Shown: positions 7,879 to 15,949 of the stretch, piece after piece
How the letters are laid out: every line of letters begins with the position of its first letter
How positions within the stretch are numbered: position 1 is the first letter of the stretch
From: CAWIMX01 sp963792785
GTDB lineage: Bacteria; Acidobacteriota; Vicinamibacteria; Vicinamibacterales; CAVVIG01
Reading direction: 5' to 3'
NCBI GenBank assembly: GCA_963792785.1
Contig: CAWBXO010000002.1
Location: 767,141 to 831,140 of the forward strand
DNA length: 64,000 bases
Made by a program: the position numbers and the translations under genes
The notes under the pieces: model-generated
Databases searched by the model: none
Seen by the model: the letters and a program-made list of their open reading frames with translations, nothing else
What the model was told of the DNA's origin: nothing

Positions 7879-10050
7879 ATGGAGACGGAAGGCAAGTGCC
7901 CGGTGACGGGCGGCGCGCATGCACATACGGGGGCCGGCGCCCCGTCGAACGCGGACTGGTGGCCCAATCAGCTGAACCTGAAGGCGCTGCACCAGCCCTC
8001 GCCCCTGTCCGATCCCATGGGCGCGGCGTTCACATACGCCAAAGAGTTCAAGACGCTCGATCTCGCTGCCCTCAAGAAGGACGTCGTCAAGCTGATGACG
8101 ACGTCGCAGGACTGGTGGCCGGCCGACTACGGCCACTACGGACCGCTCTTCATCCGGATGGCCTGGCACAGCGCGGGCACGTACCGCATCAGCGACGGCC
8201 GTGGCGGCGCCGGGGCCGGCATGCAGCGCTTCGCGCCCCTCAACAGCTGGCCCGACAACGCGAACCTCGATAAGGCGCGCCGTCTGCTCTGGCCGATCAA
8301 GCAGAAGTACGGCAGGAAGATCTCGTGGGCCGACCTCATGATCTTCGCCGGCAACTGCGCGCTGGAGTCGATGGGCTTCAAGACCTTCGGCTTCGGCGGC
8401 GGACGCGCGGATGTCTGGGAGCCCCAGGAGATGTACTGGGGAGCCGAGCGCACGTGGCTCGACGACAAGCGCTACAGCGGCGAGCGCAACCTCGAGAACC
8501 CGCTCGCGGCCGTGCAGATGGGCCTCATCTACGTGAATCCCGAAGGGCCGAACGGCAAGCCGGATCCGATCGCTGCGGCCAGGGACATTCGAGAGACGTT
8601 CCGCCGCATGGCGATGAACGATGAGGAAACCGTGGCGCTCATCGCCGGGGGCCACACGTTCGGCAAGACGCACGGCGCGGGCCCCGCGACCCACGTCGGC
8701 GTCGAGCCCGAAGGTGGCACGATGGAGGCGCAGGGCCTGGGCTGGAAGAGCAGCTACGGCTCGGGCGCGGGCGCTGACGCGATTACCAGCGGCCTCGAGG
8801 TCACCTGGTCCACGACGCCGACGAAGTGGAGCAACGACTTCTTCGAGAACCTGTTCAAGTACGAATGGGAGTTGACCAAGAGCCCGGCCGGCGCGAACCA
8901 GTGGCGGCCGAAGGGAGGCGCCGGCGCGGGAACCGTCCCGAGCGCCTACGATCCGAAGAAGAAGATCGGCCCGACGATGCTCACGACGGACCTCTCGCTG
9001 CGCTTCGACCCCGCCTACGAGAAGATCTCGCGTCGCTTCCACCAGCACCCGGATGAATTCGCCACGGCCTTCGCCAAGGCGTGGTTCAAGCTGACGCACC
9101 GCGACATGGGGCCGGCCTCGCGCTACCTGGGCACGCTCGTGCCCGCGGAGCCGCAGATCTGGCAGGACCCCGTCCCGAAGGCGACCAAGAAGCTCAGCCC
9201 GGCGGACATCGCGGCCCTGAAGAAGAAGATCCTCGCGTCGAAACTGTCCATTGCGCAGTTGGTCAACACGGCCTGGGCGTCGGCGGCCACGTTCCGCGGC
9301 ACCGACAAGCGCGGCGGGGCCAATGGCGCGCGCATCCGCCTCGCGCCGCAGAAGGATTGGGCGGTCAACAATCCGGCCGAGCTGGCGAAGGTGCTGCAGG
9401 CGCTGGAGAAAATCCGGAAGGAGTTCAAGAAGCCGGTGTCGCTGGCCGATCTGATCGTGCTGGGCGGCTGCACCGCCGTCGAGCAGGCCGCGAAGAAGGC
9501 GGGGCACAACGTGAAGGTCCCCTTTGCGCCGGGACGCACGGACGCGTCGCAGGAGCAGACCGACGTGGAGGCGTTCGCCGTGCTCGAGCCGACCGCGGAC
9601 GGATTCCGCAACTACTCCGCGCACGGCCCCGCGTGCCCGGCCGAGCAGCTGCTGATCGAGCGGGCGGCCCTGCTCACGTTGACCGCGCCGGAGATGACGG
9701 CGCTTGTGGGCGGCCTGCGCGTCCTGGACGCGAACTATCGCCAGTCGCCGCTCGGCGTCTTCACCAAGCGGCCCGGGACGCTGACCAACGACTTCTTCGT
9801 GAACCTGCTCGACATGGGCACCACGTGGAAGCCGACGTCGGACGCCGCGGACACCTTCGAGGGGCGCGATCGCAAGACGGACAAGGTCAAGTGGATCGGG
9901 ACACGCGTGGACCTCGTCTTCGGGTCGAACTCGCAGCTCCGCGCGCTCGCGGAGGTCTACGCGAGCGCGGACGCGCCGCGCAAGTTCGTGGATGATTTCG
10001 TGGCCGCGTGGAACAAGGTCATGAATCTCGATCGATTCGACCTGGCCTGA
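7879..10050 (+). CDS. katG: Catalase-peroxidase KatG
   Basis: A 723-residue bifunctional haem catalase-peroxidase that destroys H2O2. Distal residues R93, W96 and H97 are in RMAWHSAGTYR. The Met-Tyr-Trp crosslink needed for catalase activity can form from W96, Y218 (IYVNPEGPNG) and M244 (FRRMAMND). The proximal haem ligand is H259 (GGHTFGKTHGA), with W310 in the EVTW segment. S304 corresponds to the site altered in isoniazid-resistant Mycobacterium. The second, haem-free repeat domain is complete. ATG 7879 follows GGAGAGAG; an in-frame ATG at 7843 has no better site. No OxyR- or Fur-type regulator is adjacent. Confidence 0.97.
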   Translation: METEGKCPVTGGAHAHTGAGAPSNADWWPNQLNLKALHQPSPLSDPMGAAFTYAKEFKTLDLAALKKDVVKLMTTSQDWWPADYGHYGPLFIRMAWHSAGTYRISDGRGGAGAGMQRFAPLNSWPDNANLDKARRLLWPIKQKYGRKISWADLMIFAGNCALESMGFKTFGFGGGRADVWEPQEMYWGAERTWLDDKRYSGERNLENPLAAVQMGLIYVNPEGPNGKPDPIAAARDIRETFRRMAMNDEETVALIAGGHTFGKTHGAGPATHVGVEPEGGTMEAQGLGWKSSYGSGAGADAITSGLEVTWSTTPTKWSNDFFENLFKYEWELTKSPAGANQWRPKGGAGAGTVPSAYDPKKKIGPTMLTTDLSLRFDPAYEKISRRFHQHPDEFATAFAKAWFKLTHRDMGPASRYLGTLVPAEPQIWQDPVPKATKKLSPADIAALKKKILASKLSIAQLVNTAWASAATFRGTDKRGGANGARIRLAPQKDWAVNNPAELAKVLQALEKIRKEFKKPVSLADLIVLGGCTAVEQAAKKAGHNVKVPFAPGRTDASQEQTDVEAFAVLEPTADGFRNYSAHGPACPAEQLLIERAALLTLTAPEMTALVGGLRVLDANYRQSPLGVFTKRPGTLTNDFFVNLLDMGTTWKPTSDAADTFEGRDRKTDKVKWIGTRVDLVFGSNSQLRALAEVYASADAPRKFVDDFVAAWNKVMNLDRFDLA

Positions 10051-10219
10051 TCGCGAGGCCTTTTACACGCCGCAGGACCGGATCTCTCGACGTGAAGCGA
10101 ACGTTCGGGTCGCGCCTTCGAGTTCGCGAAGCCTCGCGCGACACGAGCGTGGCGGTGATGAGCTTTTACATCCGGCAGGACCCGCTGTTCAAGAGCTTCT
10201 TCGCCCGGGTTGCCCGGTC
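10051..10219. other. Gap with a possible coding remnant
   Basis: A 169-base stretch between katG and the YrdB-like gene. One frame reads SFYIRQDPLFKSFFARVARS just before the next gene, but nothing in it is recognised and no terminator hairpin is visible. Confidence 0.3.
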
Positions 10220-10579
10220 ATGACCGGTCGCCAGCGATCTACCCTCGCGCTTCGCGCCGCCATGGAACTGGGCGTCGTCTTCGCCCTGGCGACATGGGGC
10301 GTCCACCTCGGCGGCAGCGCGGGCGCCAAGGCGGCGTTTGGCATCCTCGCGCCCGCGATCGGATTCGGCTTTTGGGGCAGTGTCGACTTTCGACGCGCAG
10401 GACGGCTCGCCGAGCCGCTGCGCCTGACGCAGGAGCTGGTCGTGTCCGGGCTTGCGGCCGCGGCGTGGTACGCGGCGGGCCACGCCATCCTCGGCCTAGC
10501 GCTGGCGGCTCTCTCGGTCGTTTATCACGCACTGGTGTACGCCAGTGGCGAACGGCTGCTCAAACAGCGTTTCTCTTAG
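10220..10579 (+). CDS. YrdB/DUF2568 family membrane protein
   Basis: A 119-residue protein with four hydrophobic segments (about residues 13-30, 34-52, 68-88 and 90-108), including LGVVFALATWGVHLGGSAG and AFGILAPAIGFGFWG. This fits the small YrdB/DUF2568 inner-membrane family of unknown function. The ATG lies near the end of an uninformative spacer after katG. Its last 84 bases overlap the 3' end of the convergent DUF4386 gene, so one of the two C-termini may be longer than the functional protein. Confidence 0.75.
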   Translation: MTGRQRSTLALRAAMELGVVFALATWGVHLGGSAGAKAAFGILAPAIGFGFWGSVDFRRAGRLAEPLRLTQELVVSGLAAAAWYAAGHAILGLALAALSVVYHALVYASGERLLKQRFS

Positions 10580-11314
10580 AATCTCGCCGCGCGGCTGCTC
10601 CCGGTGGTCGCTCGTCAGCGTGCGTTGCCGGATGCCCTTAAAGAGAAGCCACAAACCAATGGAGAGCTCGAAGAGGAAGATCGGACCGCCGTAGTACCCG
10701 ACGCTGATCACGTTCGTCACCTCAGGGAACACGACGAAGGTAAACGCACACATGCCAATCCAGACCGACGCGAGCAGGCCCCACACGGCCAGCGGTTTGG
10801 GAATGTATCCCGACCTGAGCCACAGGTAGCAAAACACCGGCGAACCGAAGCCAAAGAGAAGCAGCGCGACGTTATACGTGGAGCCGTGCGCTCCGAGGCT
10901 CACACGCACCAGCGCCGCCAATTCGTCGGAGTGTACGCTCGTGAGAGAGCTCGGCCCGCTGAGAAGACGCAGTACGTAAAAATCGTTGAGCACCGCGACG
11001 ATGAGGATCGTGGTTTCGATGAGCCGGAAGAACGTGGCGAGCAGAGCCAGGCGCCGATTCACCCGCTCGAGGACGACATAGAGTGCCGTGACCAGCAGGA
11101 CATCGGTTGCAAACACGAGGAGGTTGCTGGCAATGCCGAGTCGGAATAGGCGTTCATGGGCGATGATATTCTGAGCCGTCACGGCGGCGTTGTCGGAGAC
11201 GAGCCGACCTGACACGTAGAACTCGGCGAAGACCGCCGGCGCCAGGGCGAAGACGTAGCTGAAACCGACGACTCGAGCCCATCGGCGCTGAATCTCATTC
11301 GGCTCGGTCATCAT
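10496..11314 (-). CDS. DUF4386 family membrane protein
   Basis: A 272-residue polytopic protein with six to seven hydrophobic segments, of the DUF4386 family. Function is unknown. Family-like stretches are RRWARVVGFSYVFALAPA at the start and YNVALLLFGFGSPVFCYLWL in the middle. The start is ATG 11314 behind GGGGG; its ATG overlaps the stop of a second DUF4386 gene (11311) by 4 bases, so the two are translationally coupled paralogues that may form a heteromer. The last 28 residues are hydrophilic and overlap yrdB-like DNA. Confidence 0.8.
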   Translation of the reverse strand: MMTEPNEIQRRWARVVGFSYVFALAPAVFAEFYVSGRLVSDNAAVTAQNIIAHERLFRLGIASNLLVFATDVLLVTALYVVLERVNRRLALLATFFRLIETTILIVAVLNDFYVLRLLSGPSSLTSVHSDELAALVRVSLGAHGSTYNVALLLFGFGSPVFCYLWLRSGYIPKPLAVWGLLASVWIGMCAFTFVVFPEVTNVISVGYYGGPIFLFELSIGLWLLFKGIRQRTLTSDHREQPRGEILRETLFEQPFATGVHQCVINDRESRQR

Positions 11315-12057
11315 CGTGCCCCCGGATTGATCGTGGAAGGGCGGGCGATCGCCAGCCGCCACTCCTCGACGTTCACGCCTCTAAAAAGCAGCCAGAGCGC
11401 CAGGGAGCTTTCTCCGAGCAGGACAATCGGCAGGAGCAGCGGAGCCACCCGGTCGCCAAGGGCCGGCGACACGAAATTCGTGAACGAGGTGACGAGGAAG
11501 GACAGCCCTCCGAGCACTAACAGCACCCCGATTGGCCGTGGAATGAAATACGAACGGGCGATCAGATAGCCGACTGAGAGTATTTGAAATCCGAACCAGA
11601 CGTCCTCGCCGCCGAATCGGGGTGCGGTGCCGAGGAGGATGTTCGCCGCGCTCTGCAGCTGGCTGGCAACCGGCTCGGCTGCGCGATGCGACTCTTCGAG
11701 CAGCGACAGCGCGGTGAGCAGGTTGAAGTGGCCGGCCCCCCCGCTCAGGAGGCCAGCAAGACCGCAAAACGCGCTGAAGAGGGCGACGCTCTTATTGACC
11801 GGCTTGAGCAGCTCGTAGAGCAGCACGGTGCCGCCCAAGTAGCAGATCTTGCCGAAGAAAAAGAGGACGAAGGCCAGACGAATCTTTGACGCCGACGCCA
11901 GAGCATTCGCGGCCATTGTTCCCGCGTCGCCGTGCACGTCAAGGGAGAGCCCGCCGATGAGGGCTACGATGCTTACAAGGATTACGGTCAACCACAACGC
12001 GCCGGCCATTCGGGCGCCGAAGAGTGGGGATGGCTCGGTGGAGGTGTCCGACGGCAT
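11311..12057 (-). CDS. DUF4386 family membrane protein (first of a pair)
   Basis: A 248-residue polytopic membrane protein, paralogous to its downstream neighbour. Hydrophobic stretches include LWLTVILVSIVALIGGLS and IRLAFVLFFFGKICYLGGT; LLLPIVLLGESSLALWLLFRG closes the domain in the same way as the neighbour's ELSIGLWLLFKG. The start at ATG 12057 has GAAGG about 9 bases upstream and drops 13 unconserved residues. The 4-base stop-start overlap with the second gene points to a fixed 1:1 production ratio. Role unknown. Confidence 0.8.
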   Translation of the reverse strand: MPSDTSTEPSPLFGARMAGALWLTVILVSIVALIGGLSLDVHGDAGTMAANALASASKIRLAFVLFFFGKICYLGGTVLLYELLKPVNKSVALFSAFCGLAGLLSGGAGHFNLLTALSLLEESHRAAEPVASQLQSAANILLGTAPRFGGEDVWFGFQILSVGYLIARSYFIPRPIGVLLVLGGLSFLVTSFTNFVSPALGDRVAPLLLPIVLLGESSLALWLLFRGVNVEEWRLAIARPSTINPGAR

Positions 12058-12213
12058 GACAGGTGCCTTCTCATAGGAGCGCCCCCGTCTTAACAAGGGC
12101 CGTCGAAAATATGCGACGTCAGACTAATAAACGGAACGGGGCAAGTCTGTCCTGTTTTGAACAGGCTGGGGCAGGCAAGAAGACCGGAGAAACCGGGCAA
12201 GCTTGCTGTGAAT

Positions 12214-12241
12214 TGACAACATACCTGACAACATGACAACA
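12214..12241 (+). repeat. Direct repeat TGACAACAT, three copies
   Basis: TGACAACAT, three bases, TGACAACAT, then GACAACA. The repeat lies between the DUF4386 pair and tRNA-Leu in a stretch (12058-12294) with no gene. It could be a protein-binding array or the scar of a tRNA-targeted insertion. Confidence 0.4.
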
Positions 12242-12267
12242 AAAGGCCGCCATTTCTGGCGGCCTTT
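12242..12267 (-). terminator. Intrinsic terminator of tRNA-Leu
   Basis: A 10-bp perfect stem (AAAGGCCGCC with GGCGGCCTTT) and a 6-base loop. Read on the minus strand it ends in TTTTGTTG, as expected for a rho-independent terminator 27 bases after the tRNA 3' end. Confidence 0.85.
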
Positions 12268-12294
12268 GTCGTTGCAACTTGCTGACTCTGAAGA

Positions 12295-12380
12295 TGGTGC
12301 GGAAGAGAGGATTCGAACCTCCACGGGGTTTCCCCCGCCAGCCCCTCAAGCTGGTGCGTCTGCCGTTCCGCCACTTCCGC
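12295..12380 (-). tRNA. tRNA-Leu (GAG)
   Basis: An 86-base class II tRNA with a long variable arm. The acceptor stem GCGGAAG pairs with CTTCCGC, and an encoded CCA follows. The anticodon stem CCAGC/GCTGG encloses TTGAGGG, giving anticodon GAG. The T-loop GGTTCGAATCC is intact. Confidence 0.96.
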
Positions 12381-12413
12381 GCGCGAGGGAGGACTTTCGA
12401 TTGTCGATCCGCC

Positions 12414-12433
12414 GGCGGGTCTGAAGACCCGCC
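12414..12433 (+). repeat. REP-like hairpin, copy B (TGAA loop)
   Basis: An 8-bp perfect stem (12414-12421 with 12426-12433) with a TGAA loop, followed by TAC. It fits GGCGGGYCYGAAGRCCCGCC; relative to copy A the two stem positions that differ change as a pair. The trailing CTA is the secG stop codon on the minus strand. Confidence 0.7.
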
Positions 12434-12814
12434 CTACGGCTGTTGCGTCGCCGGCGCCGGTGTCTGCGCCGCGGGGGCTGGCTGCTCGGTTGCCGCGGGC
12501 GCCGGCTCGGTCGGTACCGCCGGCGTGGTCGCTGCCGGGGCCGCCGGCGCCGGGGCCGTTCCGCTCATCAGCGATCCCGGACCCTTCTGGCCCATGATGC
12601 CGAGGGCGAGCGCGCCCACGACGAACAGGACCGCCAGCACCGTCGTCGCCTTGGTCAGCACCGTGGCGCCGCCGCGCGCGCCGAACGCCGCGCCGCTGCC
12701 GCCGCCGCCGAAGGACGCCCCCATGTCGCCCTTGCCCTGCTGGAGCAGGACGACGACGAGGAGCAGGAAGCAGACCACGACGTAGGCGCCCGTCACGACA
12801 TAGTAAAGAAGCAT
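12434..12814 (-). CDS. secG: Preprotein translocase subunit SecG
   Basis: A 126-residue SecG. It has the two membrane helices of the family (residues 6-26 and about 54-74), joined by a loop containing VLLQQGKGDMGASFGGGGS, the SecG signature. The C-terminal 45 residues are a Pro/Ala/Thr-rich tail of unknown role, longer than in E. coli. It forms the SecYEG channel accessory subunit. It is last in the gap-pgk-tpiA-secG order, which is common in many phyla, 20 bases after tpiA. Its stop codon is embedded in a REP-like hairpin. Confidence 0.93.
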   Translation of the reverse strand: MLLYYVVTGAYVVVCFLLLVVVLLQQGKGDMGASFGGGGSGAAFGARGGATVLTKATTVLAVLFVVGALALGIMGQKGPGSLMSGTAPAPAAPAATTPAVPTEPAPAATEQPAPAAQTPAPATQQP

Positions 12815-12834
12815 GGCTTGTCCTGAAACGACGA

Positions 12835-13603
12835 TTATACCGCAGCGGGCCGGCTGGCCAGGACCATCTCGGCGAAGGCCTTCACCTCGAGGCTTGCGCC
12901 CCCGATCAGCGCCCCGTCGACGTCGGGCTGGTCCAGGAGTTCACGGATATTCGCGGGCTTGACGCTCCCGCCGTAGAGGATGTGGCACCGCTCGGCCGCG
13001 TCGCCGCCGAACCACTGGCGGAGGCGCGTCCGCAGGTGCGCGTGCACTTCCTGCGCCTGCGCGGATGTCGCCGTCCGGCCCGTGCCGATCGCCCAGATCG
13101 GCTCGTAGGCGAGCACGAGGTCGGCCATCTGCGGACCCGTGACGCCGTCAAGGCCGTCCTTGAGCTGGCGATCGAGCACGGCGAGCGTCTCGTCTGCGCT
13201 CGCGCTCCTCGAGCGTCTCGCCGATGCAGACGATCGGCGTGAGGCCTTCCTTGATCGCGGCGAGCGCCTTGCGGTTCACGATGGCGTCGGTCTCGCCGAA
13301 GAGCCGCCGGCGCTCGGAGTGGCCCACGATCACGTACTCGGCGCCGGCTTCCTTCACCATCGCCGCCGACACCTCGCCGGTGAACGCGCCTTCCTTCTCC
13401 CAGTGCATGTTCTGCGCGGCGACGCCGATGTTCGTGTTGCGCGCGGCCTCGGCCACGGCGTGCACGGCCGTGAACGGCGGCGCGACGACGATCTCGACGC
13501 CGGTGACGTCCTTCACGAGCGCCTTGCACTCCTTGAGGAACACGACGGCGTCCTGCACCGTCTTGAACATCTTCCAGTTGCCGGCGATGAATGGGATTCT
13601 CAT
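12835..13603 (-). CDS. tpiA: Triosephosphate isomerase, one frameshift
   Basis: Interconverts DHAP and glyceraldehyde 3-phosphate. The N-terminal frame (13603 to about 13190) carries K11 in AGNWKM and H95 in VIVGHSERR. The C-terminal frame (to 12835) carries the catalytic Glu in YEPIWAIGTG and the phosphate-binding YGGSV. The frames join at ETLEERER|DETLAVLDRQL, near 13185-13190, where removing one base restores a continuous protein of normal length (about 255 residues). Both halves are fully conserved and the enzyme is normally essential, so a sequencing error is likely. ATG 13603 overlaps the pgk stop by 4 bases. Confidence 0.92.
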
Positions 13604-14829
13604 GGGTCAGGTTGGTCTGGTTGGTCGGGTTGGTCTGGTGGTCGGTCGCTCAACGCCGCGACGCCGGGCAGCGTGCGGCCGCCGAGGAACTCCAGCGACG
13701 CGCCGCCGCCGGTCGAGATGTGCGTGATGCGGTCGGCGATCCCGGCCTGCTTCACGGCCGCGATCGAGTCGCCGCCGCCGATGATCGTCGTGCCGCGCAC
13801 GGCCGCCACCGCGTCCGCGACGGCCTTGGTCCCGGCGGCGAATGCCGGGATCTCGAATACGCCCATCGGGCCGTTCCAGACCACCGTCTTCGCGTCGGCG
13901 AGCGCGGCGCGATACCGCGAAATGGTGTCGGGGCCGATGTCGAGGCCCATGCGGTCGCCGATGGCCGGGTCGCCCACCGTCAGCACTTCGTGCGCCGCGG
14001 TCGCATCGAGCGTGTCGGCGACGACGTGATCGGTCGGCAGCTCGAGGCGGACGTGCTTCTCCTTCGCCTCGGCCTCGATCCGCCGCGCCTCGTCGAGCTT
14101 GTCGTCCTCGACGAGTGACTTGCCGACCGGCAGCCCGCGCGCTTTGAAGAAGGTGTACGCCATCGCGCCGCCGATGATCAGGCGGTCCACCTTGCCGAGC
14201 AGGTTGTGGATGACGTCGAGTTTGTCCGACACCTTTGCGCCGCCGAGGATCGCGACGAACGGATGCTCGGGCGACGCGATCGCGTGGCCGAGGTACTTCA
14301 GCTCCTGCTCCATCAGCAGGCCCGCCGCGGCCTGTGGCATCACATGCGTGATGGCCTCGACCGAGGCGTGCGCGCGGTGCGCCGCGCCGAACGCATCGTC
14401 CACGTAGAGATCGGCGAGCGCGCCGAGCGCCTTCGCGAACTGCGGGTCGTTCTTCTCTTCCCCGGGATGGAAGCGCAGGTTCTCGAGCAGCACCACGCCG
14501 CCCTTCGCCGCCTGCGCCTTCGCCACGAGCGCCGCCGCCTCGGGGCCGATGCAGTCCGGCGCGAACGCCACCGGGCGGCCGAGCAGCTCGGCCAGGCGCG
14601 CGGCCACGGGCTTCAGGCTGAAGTCGGGATTGACCTTGCCCTTCGGGCGGCCCAGGTGGCTCGCCAGGACGACGGTCGCGCCGTGCTCGAGTGCGTACTG
14701 GATCGTCGGCAGCGACGCGCGGATGCGGGTGTCGTCGCCGATGACGCCGTTCTTCAACGGGACGTTGAAGTCGACGCGGACGAACACCCGCTTCCCGGCG
14801 AGGTCGAGATCCCGGATCGAGAGCGTCAC
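13600..14829 (-). CDS. pgk: Phosphoglycerate kinase
   Basis: A 409-residue PGK that makes ATP from 1,3-bisphosphoglycerate. Signatures present are GKRVFVRVDFNVPL at the N-terminus, VLASHLGRPKG, NGPMGVFE and the C-terminal nucleotide loop TIIGGGDS followed by ISTGGGASLEFL. The start is GTG 14829, overlapping the gap stop by 4 bases (GTGA). The normal C-terminus would be near LPGVAALSD; here 16 residues more follow (RPPDQPDQPDQPDP), encoded by a tandem repeat that also supplies the stop codon and the tpiA overlap. Confidence 0.96.
   Translation of the reverse strand: MTLSIRDLDLAGKRVFVRVDFNVPLKNGVIGDDTRIRASLPTIQYALEHGATVVLASHLGRPKGKVNPDFSLKPVAARLAELLGRPVAFAPDCIGPEAAALVAKAQAAKGGVVLLENLRFHPGEEKNDPQFAKALGALADLYVDDAFGAAHRAHASVEAITHVMPQAAAGLLMEQELKYLGHAIASPEHPFVAILGGAKVSDKLDVIHNLLGKVDRLIIGGAMAYTFFKARGLPVGKSLVEDDKLDEARRIEAEAKEKHVRLELPTDHVVADTLDATAAHEVLTVGDPAIGDRMGLDIGPDTISRYRAALADAKTVVWNGPMGVFEIPAFAAGTKAVADAVAAVRGTTIIGGGDSIAAVKQAGIADRITHISTGGGASLEFLGGRTLPGVAALSDRPPDQPDQPDQPDP
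13604..13647 (-). repeat. Tandem repeat GGTTGGTCTG, within the pgk 3' end
   Basis: Four imperfect 8-10-base units (plus strand GGTTGGTCTG, GTTGGTCGGG, TTGGTCTGGT, GGTCGGTC). It encodes the PDQPDQPDQP tail of PGK and ends at its stop codon. Confidence 0.75.
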
Positions 14830-15833
14830 AGGCCTTTCTTCACCAGCAGGCGGAGCAGGTCCACGCAGCGGTTCGAGTAGCCCCACTCGTTGTCGTACCA
14901 CGACACGACCTTCAGGAAGTCGCCGTCCATGACCCTCGTGTAGGGCGCGTCGACGATCGAGGAGTGCGGGTTGCCGCGGAAGTCGATCGACACCAGCTCC
15001 TCGGTCGAGTACTGGAGAATGCCCTTCATGGGGCCGTCAGCGGCCTTCTTGAGCGCCGCGTTCACCTCGTCGCCCGTGGCCGTCTTGTTGAGAATGGCGA
15101 CCAGATCCACCACCGAGACGTTCGGCGTCGGCACGCGCATCGAGAAGCCGTCGAGCTTGCCCTTCAGCTCGGGCAGCACCTCGCCCACGGCCGTCGCCGC
15201 GCCGGTCGTCGTCGGAATGATCGAGAGCGCCGCCGCGCGGGCGCGCCGCAGGTCCTTGTGCGGGAGGTCGAGCAGTTGCTGATCGTTCGTGTAGGAGTGG
15301 ATCGTCGTCATCCAGCCCTTCTTGATCCCGAAGGTCTGGTGGATCACTTTCGCGAGCGGGGCGAGGCAGTTCGTGGTGCAGGACGCGTTCGAGATGATCT
15401 GGTGCTTCTTCGGGTCGTACATCTCGTCGTTCACGCCGAGGACGATCGTGAGGTCCGGGTTCTTGGCCGGCGCCGTGATCACGACTTTCTTCGCGCCCGC
15501 CGCCACGTGCTTCGCCGCATCGTCGCGTTTGGTGAACAGGCCCGTCGACTCGAACACGACGTCGACGCCGAGGTCCTTCCAGGGGAGCTGCGCGGGGTCG
15601 CGCATCGACAGCACCTTGAACTCGTCGCCGTCGACCGAGATGCTGTCGCTCGTGGCGTCGACCGTCGCGTGCAGGTTGCCGAGCACCGAGTCGTACTTGA
15701 GCAGGTGGGCGAGCGTGGCGGCGCTCGTCAGGTCGTTGACGGCGACGAAGTCGATGTTCTTGTCGCCGAGCGCCGCGCGCATGATGTTCCTGCCGATGCG
15801 TCCGAATCCGTTAATGCCGACTCTCACTGGCAT
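14826..15833 (-). CDS. gap: Glyceraldehyde-3-phosphate dehydrogenase, type I
   Basis: A 335-residue NAD-dependent GAPDH. The Rossmann motif INGFGRIGR is at residues 7-15. The catalytic Cys152 is in SNASCTTNC and the catalytic His is in TIHSYTNDQ. The phosphate-site GTATAVG-type segment appears as TGAATAVGEVLPELKGKLDG. The asparagine/aspartate region near residue 33 (VNDL) fits NAD preference. GGAGGG precedes the ATG. It is the first gene of gap-pgk-tpiA-secG and has a recognisable sigma-70 promoter 28 bases upstream. Confidence 0.97.
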   Translation of the reverse strand: MPVRVGINGFGRIGRNIMRAALGDKNIDFVAVNDLTSAATLAHLLKYDSVLGNLHATVDATSDSISVDGDEFKVLSMRDPAQLPWKDLGVDVVFESTGLFTKRDDAAKHVAAGAKKVVITAPAKNPDLTIVLGVNDEMYDPKKHQIISNASCTTNCLAPLAKVIHQTFGIKKGWMTTIHSYTNDQQLLDLPHKDLRRARAAALSIIPTTTGAATAVGEVLPELKGKLDGFSMRVPTPNVSVVDLVAILNKTATGDEVNAALKKAADGPMKGILQYSTEELVSIDFRGNPHSSIVDAPYTRVMDGDFLKVVSWYDNEWGYSNRCVDLLRLLVKKGL

Positions 15834-15860
15834 CGATATCCCTCCAAGGACAAACGAACC

Positions 15861-15890
15861 ATTCTAATGAACGCGCTTGCGGACGGTCAA
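15861..15890 (-). promoter_or_regulatory. Sigma-70 promoter of gap-pgk-tpiA-secG
   Basis: On the minus strand, -35 TTGACC (15890-15885), an 18-base spacer and -10 TAGAAT (15866-15861). Transcription would start about 20 bases before the gap ATG, just ahead of its GGAGGG. Confidence 0.6.
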
Positions 15891-15906
15891 ACTCAGCCAC
15901 TATACT
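15877..15906 (+). promoter_or_regulatory. Sigma-70 promoter of kdtA-lpxK-lpxL
   Basis: -35 TTGCGG (15877-15882), an 18-base spacer and -10 TATACT (15901-15906). It is divergent from the gap promoter, and the two overlap back to back, so polymerases at the two sites would exclude each other. Confidence 0.55.
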
Positions 15907-15949
15907 TCTCGACGCCGTAAATACTGTGGTGACTAGCAGTTAGGCGGAC

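Noticed and set aside
12058..12294. Integrase or prophage remnant next to tRNA-Leu
   Set aside because: Only a short direct repeat was found; no integrase sequence or copy of the tRNA end is visible.
12279..12785. A plus-strand frame starting MLTLKMVRKRGFEPPRGF
   Set aside because: It is the false translation of tRNA-Leu running into the reverse of secG.
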